From positions 1,051,668 through 1,115,667 of the forward strand of contig JANPWX010000098.1 of assembly GCA_024734555.1 (NCBI GenBank): a stretch of 64,000 bases of DNA. The letters run 5' to 3'. The notes beneath the pieces are model-generated. The model worked only from the letters and a program-made list of their open reading frames with translations, searched no databases and was not told where the DNA came from. Source of the stretch: Trochalopteron elliotii (lineage: Eukaryota > Chordata > Aves > Passeriformes > Leiothrichidae). Positions 41,291-56,565 of this stretch are shown piece after piece (position 1 is the stretch's first letter; each line of letters begins with the position of its first letter). A program made the position numbers and the translations under genes.

Positions 41291-41307
41291 ATTATTATTA
41301 TTATTTT
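41291..41307. repeat. (ATT)n microsatellite
   Basis: Five ATT units followed by a short T run. Confidence 0.85.
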
Positions 41308-41994
41308 CTTTGTTAGTTTGTCTCCATTAAAATACAAAAGTCCAAAAGAAAAGCTCTTGTAGCAATAACAAAAAAATGTTTCTGAAATGAATAATGATTT
41401 AGGGAAAATTCAGCAATGTGTATTTTAAAAAAGCTCAGTTGTGCAATAGAAGAGCTGAAATGGAAAGTTAATCTTACTCACAAAACGAAGACAAAGAAAA
41501 TGGAATGTCTGCTTCAGGGACTCCATACAGTGTATAGCTGTTCATTTGTCACAAGTGAGAAAATGTTTAATCAGTTTTGAAATGATGTATTCTCTCTTTA
41601 TTTATCGTGTTTAGTGACTTTAAGAGTGTCAGTATGTAAAGTGTTTATCCAAGGAATGGATTTCTGGCACATGGATAAAATGAAAAGTGAAATGTTTAGC
41701 TCGCAATAGGCATATGTTCCAAGATCTCTCTGAGTAAGTATCCTGAGATGAGAAGAAAGCACACAGGTCTATGTTTATCTAGCTTACGCAGGCAGACAAG
41801 GAAGGCTCCAGCCTGGTATTAACACTGAAGTGACATGGAATGTCTTCACCAAACCCCAAACAATTACATCATTCCCTTAACAATATTGATAAAGTGTAAT
41901 AAGAAAGAACCTGGCACTTTCCAATTAGATCCTCATTGCTAAATGCTTGAGAAACTGTGAAATACTTGTCAAGTTGAAGCAAAAATCACTCGTT

Positions 41995-42048
41995 TGGGGG
42001 GAGGTGAAAGAAGAAAAACAGAAAAGAGAGAGGAGGAGGGGAAAGAGA
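41995..42048 (+). repeat. Purine-rich tract
   Basis: Nearly pure A/G over about 50 bases, starting with a G run and passing into gaaagaag and gagaggagg motifs. Purine tracts of this kind can act as weak splicing enhancers or form triplex DNA, but nothing here shows it. Confidence 0.6.
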
Positions 42049-44990
42049 TGCTTCTGTACTTTTGGAGTCCTCAATTTGGTGCCCATTTTTTTCTTCTGTT
42101 TTTATGTTTAAATTTGAAGTAATGTCCTCTGTCCTAAGACTTGTATTATAGATATGTTCTCTGTTTTCTGTATTTTCATTTACTTAGTGTTAAATATCTT
42201 TTGTCTTTTGAGATGTGATTTTACTTAAGCAGCAAGAAAAGAAATTGAAGCATTATTGTTCCCAGGTATGCTTAATGCAATTTCAGAATCAAACAGACTT
42301 TTATCATAGTATCCACAGCAAGTAGGAACCAAGATTGCAACAGAATTATTGTCCAAATAATATGACAAGTGGTACCTCGTTTGCTGTGCTAGGATGAAAG
42401 GCAATAGCCACAGCAGAGATACCATTTTTCAGACTTACAGTGAAAAATGAGTTAGTTACTCCTCTTTTTGCACTTCATTTCTGAAGAACAAATAGCTAAA
42501 CAACCTGACTGAAGTCACTACAAGCAGCATTCAGTGAAGTTGAAGGTCCTAATCCTCTGCCTTGCTACCTGAACAGCTGAATATCTCTAGAGAAATTGCA
42601 TGTAACTTTATTACTTTTTGTTATAATACCTCACCCAGTATTAAGTTCTCATCTCCTTAGGAGGAGTCCAGATTCACATCTTTTTAAAAAGCAAATAAAT
42701 CCAGACTTATACCAGTGATCTCTCTTCCACTGAAATAGTTAAGATGATCTTTTCCTTCCCCTTTATATGCAAATATTTGTGTCTTCTTGGAATAACACCT
42801 TGGGAATTATGATCTCGGATATATTGATGATCTTCAATTTTTCCTGCGATCTCTCAGTCTAACAATGAAGCACTTCATTCTAAATTCAGTTCAGCAGCAC
42901 TGAAAGTAGTTCAGTTACTCACATTTCATATTATTAACTCATATTCCACCCCTGTAAGAGACAACCTATGCTAGAAATGTTAAAGGGTACTAAAGATCTT
43001 TTTCCGTTTGGGTTTTTTTTTTTTTAGTATTTCAGATAGTATAACCCTGCTTGAAGTGATAAGTCACAAAGGCAACTGTCCCATACTCTGGTGGTTTAAA
43101 ACTGTTCACCTGTTTTTTCTGATGCCTAACAAGACCTGGAAAGACAGAAATTCCACTTGCTGTCCTGGCTATCTGTGCATCACTGATTTAAAAAAATCCT
43201 AGAATTTAATTTATTCTTTAGTAAATCTCAGTGCATTATGAGAATATATATTTGTTTTATAAAAAGTCAAACAGAGGACTTTTTGCCTTTTGACGTAAGT
43301 ATCAACTGGGGAATTTAGGATGTGTGTGGCTTGGTATGAAATGCTCATCTCCCCATGTCTGGATATTTTTATTTGGTTTATTTTGTAATTTGCCTCCATT
43401 ACTTGCACATTCCAGTGATTTTTGGGCTTTTAAGTGCTTTCTGAATGCAGCCTGCCAGGCACCTCTTCTGTTTTCAGGACTTAATAATCCAGTTAGAAAT
43501 GCGTTGTTGCTTTCTTCTGCTGTAGCAACAAAATGACATTAATTTTGAAGAGAAATGTTTACCTTTAAATTGCCTGCAAAAAACCCCAGTATTCTTGACA
43601 CAACACTCTTTGCAGACTTCCACTGACATCACTGAACATGAGAACTTGGGGAGGAACAAAGGTTTACACCTGCTTATGAACTGACAAGTTGATGACATTT
43701 AGAGAAATAGCAGACAGTATGGTACAATGGCACTGCTGAAAAGCAACACCTCGAAATGTAGCACCTAAGTCTGGTAATCCTTTAAAACATTAAATGTTCC
43801 TCCCACCTCGCTACCCTCCACACAATGTTTTGGATTGTTTCCAAAAGTGAACTGTAAAGTTAAAGGGAAAATTGAGTTAATGATAGAAATAAACTGGTGA
43901 AAAGCTTAGAATGGAAGAGGTATGTAGTTAAAAAAAAAAGCCAGAAGAAAACTTTTAGCTGAAAGGCAAGAATATACTATTGGACTCTGTCTTTCACTAC
44001 TCTTTGGCCATTCATCTATTGTTGGTTGCTTCACTGTTATGTCTATTTCTCGCTGTGTGGCTCCCGGCATGTAGGCTGGAATTGCTAAGGGTAATACATT
44101 TCAGACCGTAGGTATACATTAGTTGGATCAGCAAAAAGTAAATACTTGCTGAGCAGAGGAAATGTGTATAGAAGAAGCTTACAGACTGTTAAACAGTTTG
44201 GATCATTCTAGTTTAGTATCCTGTCTCTGACAAAATATCAGGACCAGTAGATATGCAGTAATGGAAACTTAGTCAGCAGTTTAGTTATGTCAGAAAGTCT
44301 CTTCTAAAATATGGGTAATTGGTCTTATCATGGAAGATGAAGTCCTTGTCCTTTTCTGAAAATATTTGCCAAGTGACACAAGTCCTTAACTATTTAGATG
44401 ATTGATTTTTGCCTGTAAGAGGATTATATTTTCTTTTAAAGATTTTGGCCTGCTTGCTTTGAAAAATAATTTGGTTTTATTGGTTTGGAATTCGTTTGTA
44501 TTTAATGGCATTCAGTGCTAGTATGAACAAATGATAATACAACTCCTAACAGACTGGGGTACAATTCAGAGATCTAATATTCTGCAATGCAAACTGATTT
44601 TATGCAACTCATTCTAAAGTTCAGGTAGAGGGTTTATTCTTAGATCTTACAGTAAAAGATAAAGTTTAAGGTGCAACTACATTTACACGGCTAAATAGCA
44701 TTGATAATAATACAGCTAACACCCTGATAATAATATAGTTAAAATAATTGGATCAACCCAAAACTAATGCTCTGGCATTAGACTGAGAATTGAAAAAGAA
44801 AGAAGAATAGAAGAACCATGTAGATTATAAAACTAGTGGGGAAAAAAAATACATTAATTAAAGTCTTTCAATGTGTCACTTTTTTTTTTTTTTGGCTTCC
44901 AGTTTATGTTCAGCAGGTGGTTTCACTGAGTAGCCCTCAAAAATTCAAGATATTCCTCTTGAGCTGTTGCAGCTGAAGTAAAACACTTGC

Positions 44991-45015
44991 GTGCGTGTGT
45001 GTGTGTGTGTATGTG
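44991..45015. repeat. (GT)n microsatellite
   Basis: About twelve GT units with single C and A interruptions near each end. Confidence 0.9.
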
Positions 45016-48000
45016 GGATTAGCTCCAGTGCCTCTCCCTTGTGCATCAGCTTCTGATTATGTTCAGCAGGACTTTTCTTTCATCATGATGTCTACCTGAG
45101 CTCTTTGGTTAGATTGTTTCCTAAGACCTTCATAGTCAATGTTTGCATCCGCAAGGACTGTGACTTAAATGTGGGCAATGCATCTCTTTTACTCTTACAC
45201 TGCTGATCTGCCACTGGAACTGTTCCTTTCTTCCTTGCTGTGTGTTACAATTTACTTTAAGTATTAAAATACCATGTTGCTGTTGTCATTTATATGCAAA
45301 TAGAAAAGCAGAACGTCAGGGATGGGATTTAATTAGGTCACAACTGCTGTATTAACTCATCTGGGAACTATCCAGTAATAATCTGTGCAATATAGGTCAT
45401 TCCTTCCATAACAATTTCCAGCTGATGGAAGGCTGCCATCCACAAGCCAATCCACAATATAAGGATTGCTTCAGCCTACTCCTGAAACTTCCACTGTGCA
45501 TAGATGGGAGATTAGGTGACTAGGGAAAAAAGCATTGTCTTTTTGCTCTTCCTTGGTTTATTCTTCGGCCTCATTGCCTTGTTTCTTGACCGCTTTAACA
45601 AACTAGTTCAGAAACAGCTTCACTGGGCCAGATCCCTGTCTTAAATGGGGGCTTCTCATGAGATGACCTCACCCACTTCTTTTCTCAGCTGCTGCTTGAA
45701 AGATAGTTCTACCTTAATCAGTCTGTGGAAGAGGTAAAACTTCCTGCTTCAACCTAAAGAAAAAAATCAGGGCATGGTCACCCCAAACTAGAAACACCTT
45801 GAAGCCTCCTTGGAAGGGATGGGAATAGCTCCTCCAGACATGAGATAATTTTCTTAGGCCGATGGATAATGGTTTGTCTAGCTGTGCTTGGATGTGTGAA
45901 TCTTGGTGATTCACAAATCCAGAGTTGATACGGTTATTTAATACAATATTTCTATTAATGCCCATGGCTGCCACCTTTTCATTTAGACAATCCTTGTAGA
46001 AAATGCTGCCCATTTTCTGTACTCATCTACACAAAGATTCTTTCACTTCTATGAAGAGAATATATTGGGAAAACTTGACACTTGAATCTCAAGTGCTTAA
46101 GGTTTGAAAAATGCAAATAAAGACCTTTCCAACCTGACAGCTCATCAAGACAGGTTTAGAAGTCTTTCAATTTCCTTTCATGGGATTTTGTTGTAATTGA
46201 CTCTAAGAATATGGAAGTCCCCATGAAAAGTTCTGTTTTCAGCAAAGGATTGATTTCTTCTATTCATAGTTGTGCTGGCCATGATTATATGAGTTGGATG
46301 CACGTTAAGGAGAGAGCTCTCGCACAATGAATTAAGTAAGAATGCTCTCCAGAGCAACCACTAAGTTGTGGTTGATAACAATACAGCTAAGGTGAAATTG
46401 CATCAAAAACCCTTTAAAATGCTAGGATGTTCTATAATACCTGTGTATTTCAGATAATTTTTAGTGTATGAAGAATAACACTTCAAAGAATAGAAACTGA
46501 AAGCTAAATATGACTTAAGCACCAAAATCAAGATTATTATGATTATGCCAAAAAACCCCTATATATTCATTTTGCTTGCTGTATTTAGAGTGCATTTTTT
46601 GTCAATGCACATATATAAAATTTTATCAATGCTGAATTATACTCTTAGAGATGAGTTAATCTTATGTGTACCTGAAATTTTGTAAAGCATATGTGTGGTT
46701 TCCATCTAGATAGCTAAATAATCTGTTCTACATTTAAGGAAAATTATTATTGCTCTATATAATTGTTATTCTTTTCTTAGATAACCCTTACTTTTCTTCT
46801 TCATGAATTTCAGTTATAAAAATGAGCCACACCATGGGAGCAGGCAGATTACAAGGCTGAGGTTGTAATCAATAATCTGAAAAAACATAATGAGCTTTTA
46901 GCACAGTATTTAGTGCACAACAGTTCTGCACTACTTCCGTATGTCATTATAACCTCTTTAAGTATTAATGGTTGCTTAGAAGGCCTCCAGAGAACAGGAG
47001 TGTTAATAGAAAGATCTGAAGTCAAGCTGGGTTTTCACATGAGGCTTTTAGCTGTTTCTTACAGCACTGAGGCCAGCAGCTTTTGTGTCAGACTGCTGCT
47101 GTTGAAATTCATTGTACCACTGTATTCTGTGTCTAACAGCACCTTGTTATTTCTTCAAGTTCAACCAGCCAAGGGTTATTTAATATGTTTGGAGCTCACA
47201 TGTTTGTCTTTTTAAGAGAGAAGAATAGTTTTCTCTTGGATATGTTACTGGGCTTGACTCTCCAGTACACAAAATTACATGGTATTGTTTTACACATGCT
47301 CATATTGCCTGTGTCTAGCTTAGCACAGAGCTAGCCATATGTCTGGAGCAGCTTAGCTGGCAGGCATGGGCATGATACCCATGCTAACAGGAATTAAAAA
47401 CATTAAAGTCCAAGATAGAGAGCCTATACATTTATTCAAAGTTTTCAGGTAACAATGGGTTACACCATTGCTAATGTCAATGCATCTAGAGAACTTTAAC
47501 TATATCAAGCCAAGGTTTTGGGAAAAAGTTTGAACTGATTTAAAATTGTCATTTAAAATTACATGGAAAAAGCACATGCAACTTAAAAATGCATTTGAAG
47601 TGTCACTCTAAAAATGCTTGATTTTTAATTTTTTTTCTTGGCGTGGCCTGTTAGAATACAAATGTCAGAGGCAAAAAGAAAGACACAAAGTTAGTTCTGT
47701 TTCTAATGTGTTATCTTAATTCATGTTTTATTCTGAATAATATTCTTGAATGAAAATATGACCTTTAAATATTCACAGCGGAATTTAGGTTCATATAAAC
47801 CTGAAGTTACTAAGTGAGATGTAGCTGACAAATGTTTTGCAGATGATATAATGAAGGTAGCAAAAATACCTTTAACCTACATTTCCTGACCTTTGATTTT
47901 CAAATGGCTTTTTCAGCACAGTATTTTTTTTCTCACCAGAAAAGTTCCATTTGCCAAGGTAGCTCATTCCTGATAAAATTTAACACCTAATCCTATGCCG

Positions 48001-51000
48001 CCTTGGATAAAATACGGTATTTTTATATCAGTGGAGCACTTGTTTACATCAGAATAATACAAAAAGCCCGGGAACAACCCAAATCCACCCCAAACTTATA
48101 GAGGGACCAGGTTGTAGCCTATTGTTTTAGAGATGAATGAGAATAAAAAATATAAATTAAAAAAATTAAACCAGTGAGGGAAGATCTTGCAGAATGCTTT
48201 TTAAATGTAGTATTAACTATGATCCCTGATAGTCTAATGTTTCCAGAAGATATAAGCAACAAGAATTGATTAGGCAAATTTCATCATACCCAACCAATAT
48301 ACCTTAATCTAGACCTGACAGAAATATTTTCGAAAATAAAGATTTTGAAAGTCTCAGTGCTCACATTCTCCTTTCAACAAAAGTATAATTTAATTTAGTC
48401 ATGGCCATTTTATTTTCTGGTTTGCAACCTGCTGTTATGAGGCACTTTGTTCCGGAAAGACAGGAAGAAAGAAATATCCTCCCATTTAATTAAGTAAATA
48501 GAGGGATCTGGAATAACAGTTTATATTGAGGTTGAAATGGCAATCTGATATGTGAAGGATTTGTTGACTGTAAACACCATGAGATCATAAGTCTTCCTAA
48601 AATTTTATCTTTCCCAGAATGTTTAAGTGCAAAGCTATAGTCTTAATATCTGTTGAATTTAACAGTCTGTGTCACAGTATATGCTCTGTACTATGTAACA
48701 GCCTTCAGTTACAGGGTCTGCTGCCATGAGTATAAAATATGGAAGTTCTGCATTTGTGTTACTAATAATTATGTACAACTGATAATATTGATCATTGCAG
48801 ATGATCATTAAAGTTGTAAAGTATTTCTAGTAGTAGGAGGGAGGGTGTTAAAATTCTTATGAACAAGACAGACCGGCCTGTGAAAACATAATTTTCTGTT
48901 CTTAATATTGAATGCTTTTTGTTGAACTTTTGTTGGGAGAAAAAAAAATGGTGTTTCAAAGGTAGGATTTTTTTTTTGCTGTTACTGAAGCTGCTGATTT
49001 TCATATGGTTGAAGCAATAAAAAACCGTTTCTGTTTAATATGAATTAATAGGAGGCAAGGGGCCAGGCATGAGGGTGATGACTTAGGATTCAAAACATTG
49101 CAAATGTTTGGCAGGTTTTTTTTTTTAGAGGGAAGGAAAAATCTCTTGAGACCTTTGTTTTCTAAGGAACAATATTACAAAATACATAGTTACACAATAT
49201 AAATTGGCAAATGAAAGAAAAGACTAATGACTCTGGCAGCTAGTTTAAGCTGGCATATTATCCCAACTTTCTTTTTGTTATAAGAAAGTTGCTTTTCTTC
49301 CTTTATAAAAAACGGGGAAATAAAAAGACAAGAAATTTCTACCAGCGTTTAGGTACTAGATATCTTGAATGAAACTATACTTATTTTTTACATTTTTTAA
49401 CTTATAATTATGCAGAATAAGAGAGAACAGTGAGGAGAGGAAATTATACTTTTTTAAAAAGCAAAGAAAAGGTGAAGAAAGTGATGTAAAGTTATAGTGC
49501 AGAGAAGGACCCTCAACAGAATTAATCACTAGAAAATTACAGCCTTCATAGAATGCTGTGCATATAAATTTCATAATAGTCTTGTGCTATCTCAGTCATC
49601 AGGATGCTGGTACTTTTTTATTTTACATAATTTTGTGTGACCTCGTTGAACTGGTTGGCGTTCAGTCTGAAGATTACTCTTGCTTTCAGATATTGAATAC
49701 ATTAAGAAAATAGATACAAAGCTTTGGCCTCTTTATTAAACAAACGAAATACTATTATGATGATTCAAATTATTAGCATCCAGGAAGCAAATACTGTTAC
49801 CTGTGTATTGGACTCACCTTCCATATGTAGTCAATTCAGGATCCACACTGTGAACAGGCTTACATGCCCATCAACTTTAAAGCCAGTTTGGCTTAAATAA
49901 GACTTGTGTCAGATTTAAAGTAGTAGGAGGCACATTTAGACTTTTCTTTCCCTTTTACCTTCTTTCTTTTGGCAGAATGTGTTCTAAATTTTATTTGTGA
50001 GTTTAATTGAATTAAAAGGTACATTAGTAGTTTCAGCCTGATTTAGAGCTCCTTCTGAAACACAACTGCTTCCCAAAAGTAACAGGTTACACCATTTACA
50101 CAAAATGTTCTTAATCACTAATGTACGTAAGTGATGCTTAGAGGTTTATAAAGCCAAAATAGAAAAGAATATCCACGTTCAAACTTCAACCAAAATACAT
50201 AGTCTGGTAAACAGTGTGAAATAGAAACACTTTTTTCTGCTTTTAAATACACATTGGAGCAAATATTTTTCCTTGCAGGTGATTTAGTTTGCTGCATGGG
50301 GAAACCAGGCATGTGTGTGTATGTGCGTGTGTTTGGCATTTCTCAGAAAGGTCAGCCAGGGCATGTCTGTACCTATGGTTACTTTGCTATTTGTTTGGCC
50401 AAGGAAACCTGAGCAAATAATGCTGAGATGAAACTACTGGTGTCTTAATATTGTTGATTTGCTTTGGTACATATTTAAAAACCAGCCAATGCTTCCCAGA
50501 CAGCAGGCTTGATTTGGAATTATTGTCTGCAACTTTTTGCTAGCTGTTTTCAGAATGGAATGGAAAAAAAAATAATAATCCATATATAATAATCCGTAGC
50601 TGCTCTTAAAATATTTGTAATGGATCAGATCTGTTAGCTAGTATTGCTGTCAATGAGCCATTTGCAATGTGAATAGCTTCTTTTCTTTTTCATATGATTA
50701 ATTTTGGTTTGGCTGTTAGGACATTCGTTCCTTTCTTCCTTCCAAATAGAAAAATCACTTTCATAGGCTCATAGTTGTACTCAATGGAGCACATATAAAA
50801 GTCCAGTGATTCATTCATCAAATTTCCACATTTGAGTAAGCAGTGAGTTCAGACATCAGTCTGAAGTGATTTTTCTGAATTAGCCACACACTTGAACCAA
50901 GACATTAGAAGACAAGAAAGGAAGAAAAGGAACTAACCATCTCTCCTGATCTTATTTCCTTCCTTACTTGTCAGAGATAAGCAACTCTTCCATTGTTTTG

Positions 51001-54000
51001 AGAAAGATGATATTATTTAATTCTCCTTCAGGGCCAGCATGAAGGATATGAAGCCCAGTCTGAAACCTGTTTAAAGATTTCTGGCTTTTGCCATGTCAGG
51101 GTAAGATGGTAGTGTGAACATCACTGTCTTATTTTTAATCATGCTTGAAAAGTCAGACTGTTAGAAGCAAAGGCAGTGACCTCATTTACCTCTTTTAATC
51201 CCTGAAACTAAGTTGCATGCCCTTCTTTCCCTCTTCCATGACTCAAAGCTCTTCTCTAATGCACATTCTTTTCCCTTAAGACTCTCAGAAAGAGTATGGA
51301 TAAGTATGAACCTTTTCACTTGGGAAATGGACACTAAACAAGCTTTGCAATACTTGTTTCAAAATAAATGTTGAATTTTGCAGATAGGTGAAATGAAATT
51401 CAAACAGGTCAGATGAGTTTCCCAAGGTTGTATGATGCAGAAATTAATTTGAGTATAGGAACAAAAAGCTTTTGATAGCTAGTCCCCTGTTTGATTCAAA
51501 ATGTCTATGTGATGCACAGTTAAGAAGAGTAACAATGCTATTTGCAGATATTTTGTTTCAAAGTCTGCTAAAGAATGAATGGGAAAATTTGAATGGCTTG
51601 TCCCAGAGAAAAGCACCAGAGATATTTAAGACATTTACTGCCTGGCTGAAGTCTGAAAGGATTGTATCTAGTCTTGGGGCTATGGCAATGTCATCCAAAT
51701 TTTTATTTGTATTTAAAATGCATGTCCCCTCCTGGAATAAGCCTTGAGATATGTCTAGTTTGACGTATGTAAACATTTCCAAATCAAATATTTAAAAACC
51801 ATGGTAACAGAGAGGATTTATTGCTGTCCATGTTTTATTATTTGATGCATTTGGATTGGCTTTATTTTCTTTGTCTTTCATGTATGAATTGTGCCATTTT
51901 GTCTTGTACTACAAAAATGACAGCATCAAATGTATAGCAAGCAGGTTTCCATATGTCTTCTAGATGAGCTCTAAGAGACTTTCATGCTAAAGAAGAGTAG
52001 ACCTCTCTGGTTGGAAAAAAATATGGCAGCTGTCTTGACTGTTTGATCTGCATGTATAGAAAAAAAATATTTGATTCGTGGAGAGTTGTGCCCTGAAGTA
52101 TTATTGTGTTGCAGCTGATGTCTTGTGCATTGTTACTGGGTATTAGAAAGGTGTGACATACTAACTGTGACAACCTGCTATGCTCCTGCTCTTTCACATT
52201 TCACAGACAGCTAATTTTCCTTACCTCCAAAACTAACTGCTAGGGAGTCAAGCAACCTGTATGAGCATTTCTCTGCTTTCTGTAAAGCTAGTAATTATGT
52301 TGCAGCTGTTAGACCCAGCTGTATGAATGTGTAAGTTTGCAGTGGTTATACAAGTAGTCCTCAGTGAGGTTTTCCATCACCAGAGAAAAAACACTGGTTA
52401 TCTCCTGCTGTCAGAGGATAGTTGGAATAATTGAAGAGCAGTGGAAATCTTTGCATCTCTAGCTGGTGTTAGTGCTGTTTATCTTTTTTTTTCATTTTTT
52501 TTTTTAATTGAGCATTCTCTTATACTGTATCAATTTCATTTTCTTGGGATGTTTTCCTGTGATGGAATTCTTGCTCACTGTCTCATATATTAAAGCGTTA
52601 ATTGGGATGGCCATTCACTGTCAAATTCTTCTCTTATCATTGTTTGCAGAGTGTTTTGAAGACATATTTCTCAAAACAAGGTTTCAATATGAATTTCTGT
52701 CTTTCTCTGTTTTGTAAATCATTAATAGATTTCATTCAAAGAGCTTTTTCAAAAATAAGTTATTGGCTCAGCTGATGCCTCAAGATTTCTCTCTTGTTCT
52801 TTATTCCTCATGTTCCTCCAAAAATATTGTCGATTCATTCTTAAAAATTCAAATGAGCCTTTGATGTGACTTCTGCACTGGCCAGGTGCAGAGCTGTAAG
52901 TCTGGGGGAAGAGACTGGGAGGAAAAAATACCTCCCTGATAACATTTGCAGTCTTGCAAAAAGTTGAAAATATGTTACAATAGGAAGAAGTTTAAAACAA
53001 TGCAGCTTACTGCAATGTCAGGGATATTCTTTTTGAATGATTCTGTGGAATCAGAGGATAAATGATAAATATCTTTCCCAGTATAAAACTGTGGGGAAAA
53101 TATAAACAAATAAAATGGACTATTTTAATCAGTAGTATTAATCATTAATAAATCATTTGAAAAAAATATCAAAACCAAACCCACAACAGAACCCAGCCAT
53201 AAAAAAAAAGGCCAAACATTTATTGACCAAACACTGAGTTACAGAACAGAGTGCCATGGTAGGCTGAGAGAGCTGAAGAAATTACGTGATCAGGTAAGGT
53301 GGCATTTGAGTACCCATGTCATGAGTTAAAAATGAGGATGTTTTCTATATTTTTATGTGCTACATCTTTGTTATTCAACATCTTCGGTTTGCTTCAGCAG
53401 ATGGAAAAATGAATTGCAAATTAGGAGAAAAAGTGTGATGTAAAATTTGGTTGGTAAATTGATGTTAAATTTTTAAGATGTAGGCTTTTTTATTCATCAA
53501 TATGATAATATATGTGGATGCTGAATTTTCAGGTTGGGCAAAATAACTGGAATATTCAGGTTTGAGAATTAGGGTAAACATTTTCTTGCAGAATTTGTGA
53601 GAGTGACCTTCTGAATGGTTGAATCTGTCTGTTATTTTCACCATCATAATCCATTAATGAAGATAGAACTTCTGTGACTAAAATTACATTTCCATCCATT
53701 TAGCTGGAATTGGCTTTTTCCCCATAATTAAAGTGATGAAAACTGTGATGTATGATTCAGAGAAAATTATCATAGGAGTCAATGAATAGTAATAGATCAG
53801 TAAGCAAAGCACCTACCACTATATTTCAAGTGAGATTTTTCTATTGCATTTTTCATAAAATAAGCAATTCTTCAGTGGCTTGCATGTTGAGCTTCACATC
53901 AGGAAGACATTCTTAAAATCTCTAATATTTACAAAATGTACAGTGAAAAAACCAAATGAAATAATAGTTAATCAAGCAATATTTTCAAAAATAATTACTC

Positions 54001-54671
54001 TGTACCTTCCTGTAACATTCGTGAAATAAAATAGAAGGAATTCAAACTCAGAAATACATTAAATTTTAGTTGCAGTCACAGTCCTCACTCAGCATGGGAA
54101 ATTTAACCTTTGCATTTCAGGAGTAGTTTTACTTGAGGAGTAGCTCATGTGTTCGCTACACTAGTTTTACTCTTGCTGTGCTCAGAAGGGATTGTTGGAT
54201 TGTTCTGGTAGAGTCACAATGGGCACCTGCCTTCTAGCACAGCTGCTCCTGGGCCAAGTTTTCTGTTGCGTCATTTCTTGTTTAGTACAAAGCAGGTTTG
54301 AGTTTTAATATTTCTGTGTAGGCCCCAGCCTGAGCCATTGTGTTGTAGCACAGATCTAACAGAACTTGAAAAAGTTTATTTACAGTCCTTTATGGGCTTT
54401 GACTCTGTGTTTTGAAAACAGCTTTAAACACAACAGAAAAGCAGTATATGGGTGGGTGTGGATATCTGGATTTGCAGGGCCATGGACAGTGTGTTCATTT
54501 TAGCTTTTGAAATGGAAAATACTTTGGTCAAAACTAGAAACTGTGATAAATCCCAGATCCCAACTTTACTGAAGAATCGTCTTACATTGTGTGCCTACTT
54601 GTATATGAAGAGCACAGAGCTATTATATTTTTATATTCTTTTATTTTAGATCTGCTACCAAGAATAATTAA

Positions 54672-55037
<366 letters not shown>

Positions 55038-56539
55038 TAACAGATCATGACACCCACTCCCACCACCCCCAACCTCCCAGTCATCCTGAGTTTTCAATGG
55101 GATTTTAATACCAGTTTGTGCTGAAGTTTTTTGGGTCCATTACTTGAACAGTGTTTTTGACAGAGAATGTAACTACTGTGCTACTATGAATCTAAGGAAT
55201 AGAAGACTTGTTTTATGCCTGGAAGTTGATTAAAGATATCCATTAGCATATTTAGTCAAAGAAAGTCAAGGCATTAAGACATAGCATATTGTAAATATTT
55301 GTTTGACAATGTTGGGAAAAAGAAAGACAGAAGGAATAAGTCAATTAACCCTGTGTTAAAAAAAGACTCAGACTGAATCATATTGCAAATCACAGCCCCG
55401 GCTACACAAGAGCAAGCATGGTATAATATGGCATAAAGAAATGAGACTGTAGCTTTGAAAAATCAGCCATGATGTCTGGTCCATGTTTTAGAAGAGTTAT
55501 GAAGTCTGTACTCATCTGCATGCAGATAGTCCACTGTGGTCACCCATTTTGTATAAAAATTATGCCAAGAATTAATCAGTTGTTTAAAAAGTAATAAATG
55601 TCATATAAGGAAAAACTAAGCAAATGCAAACATGAAAATTCTAAGCATTGTTATATAATCCTACAACTGTTAGCAGCTTGAGTTGAAGCTACATCTGAGC
55701 CTAAACATTGATGGGATTGAAGCTTTAGAGTCATTAAATTATTGACTTCAGCCTGTTATTGGGTAAATTGACAAGAACAGGCCCTTTTTTCAAGTGTACT
55801 CATCCTATGTAATTGTCACAGACATGTGACTACTGGTTTAGAAAGTTACTGAAAACTTTCCTGAGGCACCTACATAGTCAATGTCCTATATACCGTATAT
55901 ATTTGCTGTAAGTGGATACATTTTGGAACAAGAAGCCTCACAGTGAAAAAAACTGGATTCTGCTACTATAGCAAGAGCATGGTGCAAATGTTAACACAGT
56001 ACAGCAGATCTCTGGGGACCTATTTCATATTACTGACTGTCCAAATTAATTTTATGTAATTAAGTATATCTTTTTGAAACTGATTTGACAGTTAAATATT
56101 ATCTTTGGTTTCCTATGCAGGGATTTAGCTGCCTAGTTAATACAGGTTAATTTAGTCTTGTATATTTTATAGAAGAGGATTTAAGAAAAATGTCCTTTTA
56201 TTTCAAAATACTAAGCTATTTTTCTTTAAAAAAAAAAAGAAGAAAACAACCAAAAAAACCTCCAGAGGGTTCAGTGCAAAATAGATGTCTTTAAAAGACA
56301 TTAATTAAATTAGCGCAAAACTTCTTCCTCCTTAAGCATCTAAAGCTTAAGAGAATAATGGGATTGATGTATGATCATTTGGCCCTCTTTGAGTTCAATG
56401 TATGTGTATCCTAAGAGGATGTGTTGAAGCAGCAGAGAAAAAAGGTTGTCTGCCAGCTTGTCCCTTCTAGGGCAAGGGTGGTTTTAGCCTGAAAGACACT
56501 GAACATGTATAACCTAAAAAGTAGCTGCGGGTGCAAGGT

Positions 56540-56565
56540 GGGAGGGGGAAGGGGAAGGGAAGGGG
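56540..56565 (+). other. Potential G-quadruplex
   Basis: Five G runs of 3, 5, 4, 3 and 4 bases separated by loops of one or two A. This fits the G3+N1-7 rule with very short loops. The G-rich strand is the same as the FMN2 sense strand, so the pre-mRNA could fold as well. Confidence 0.85.
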
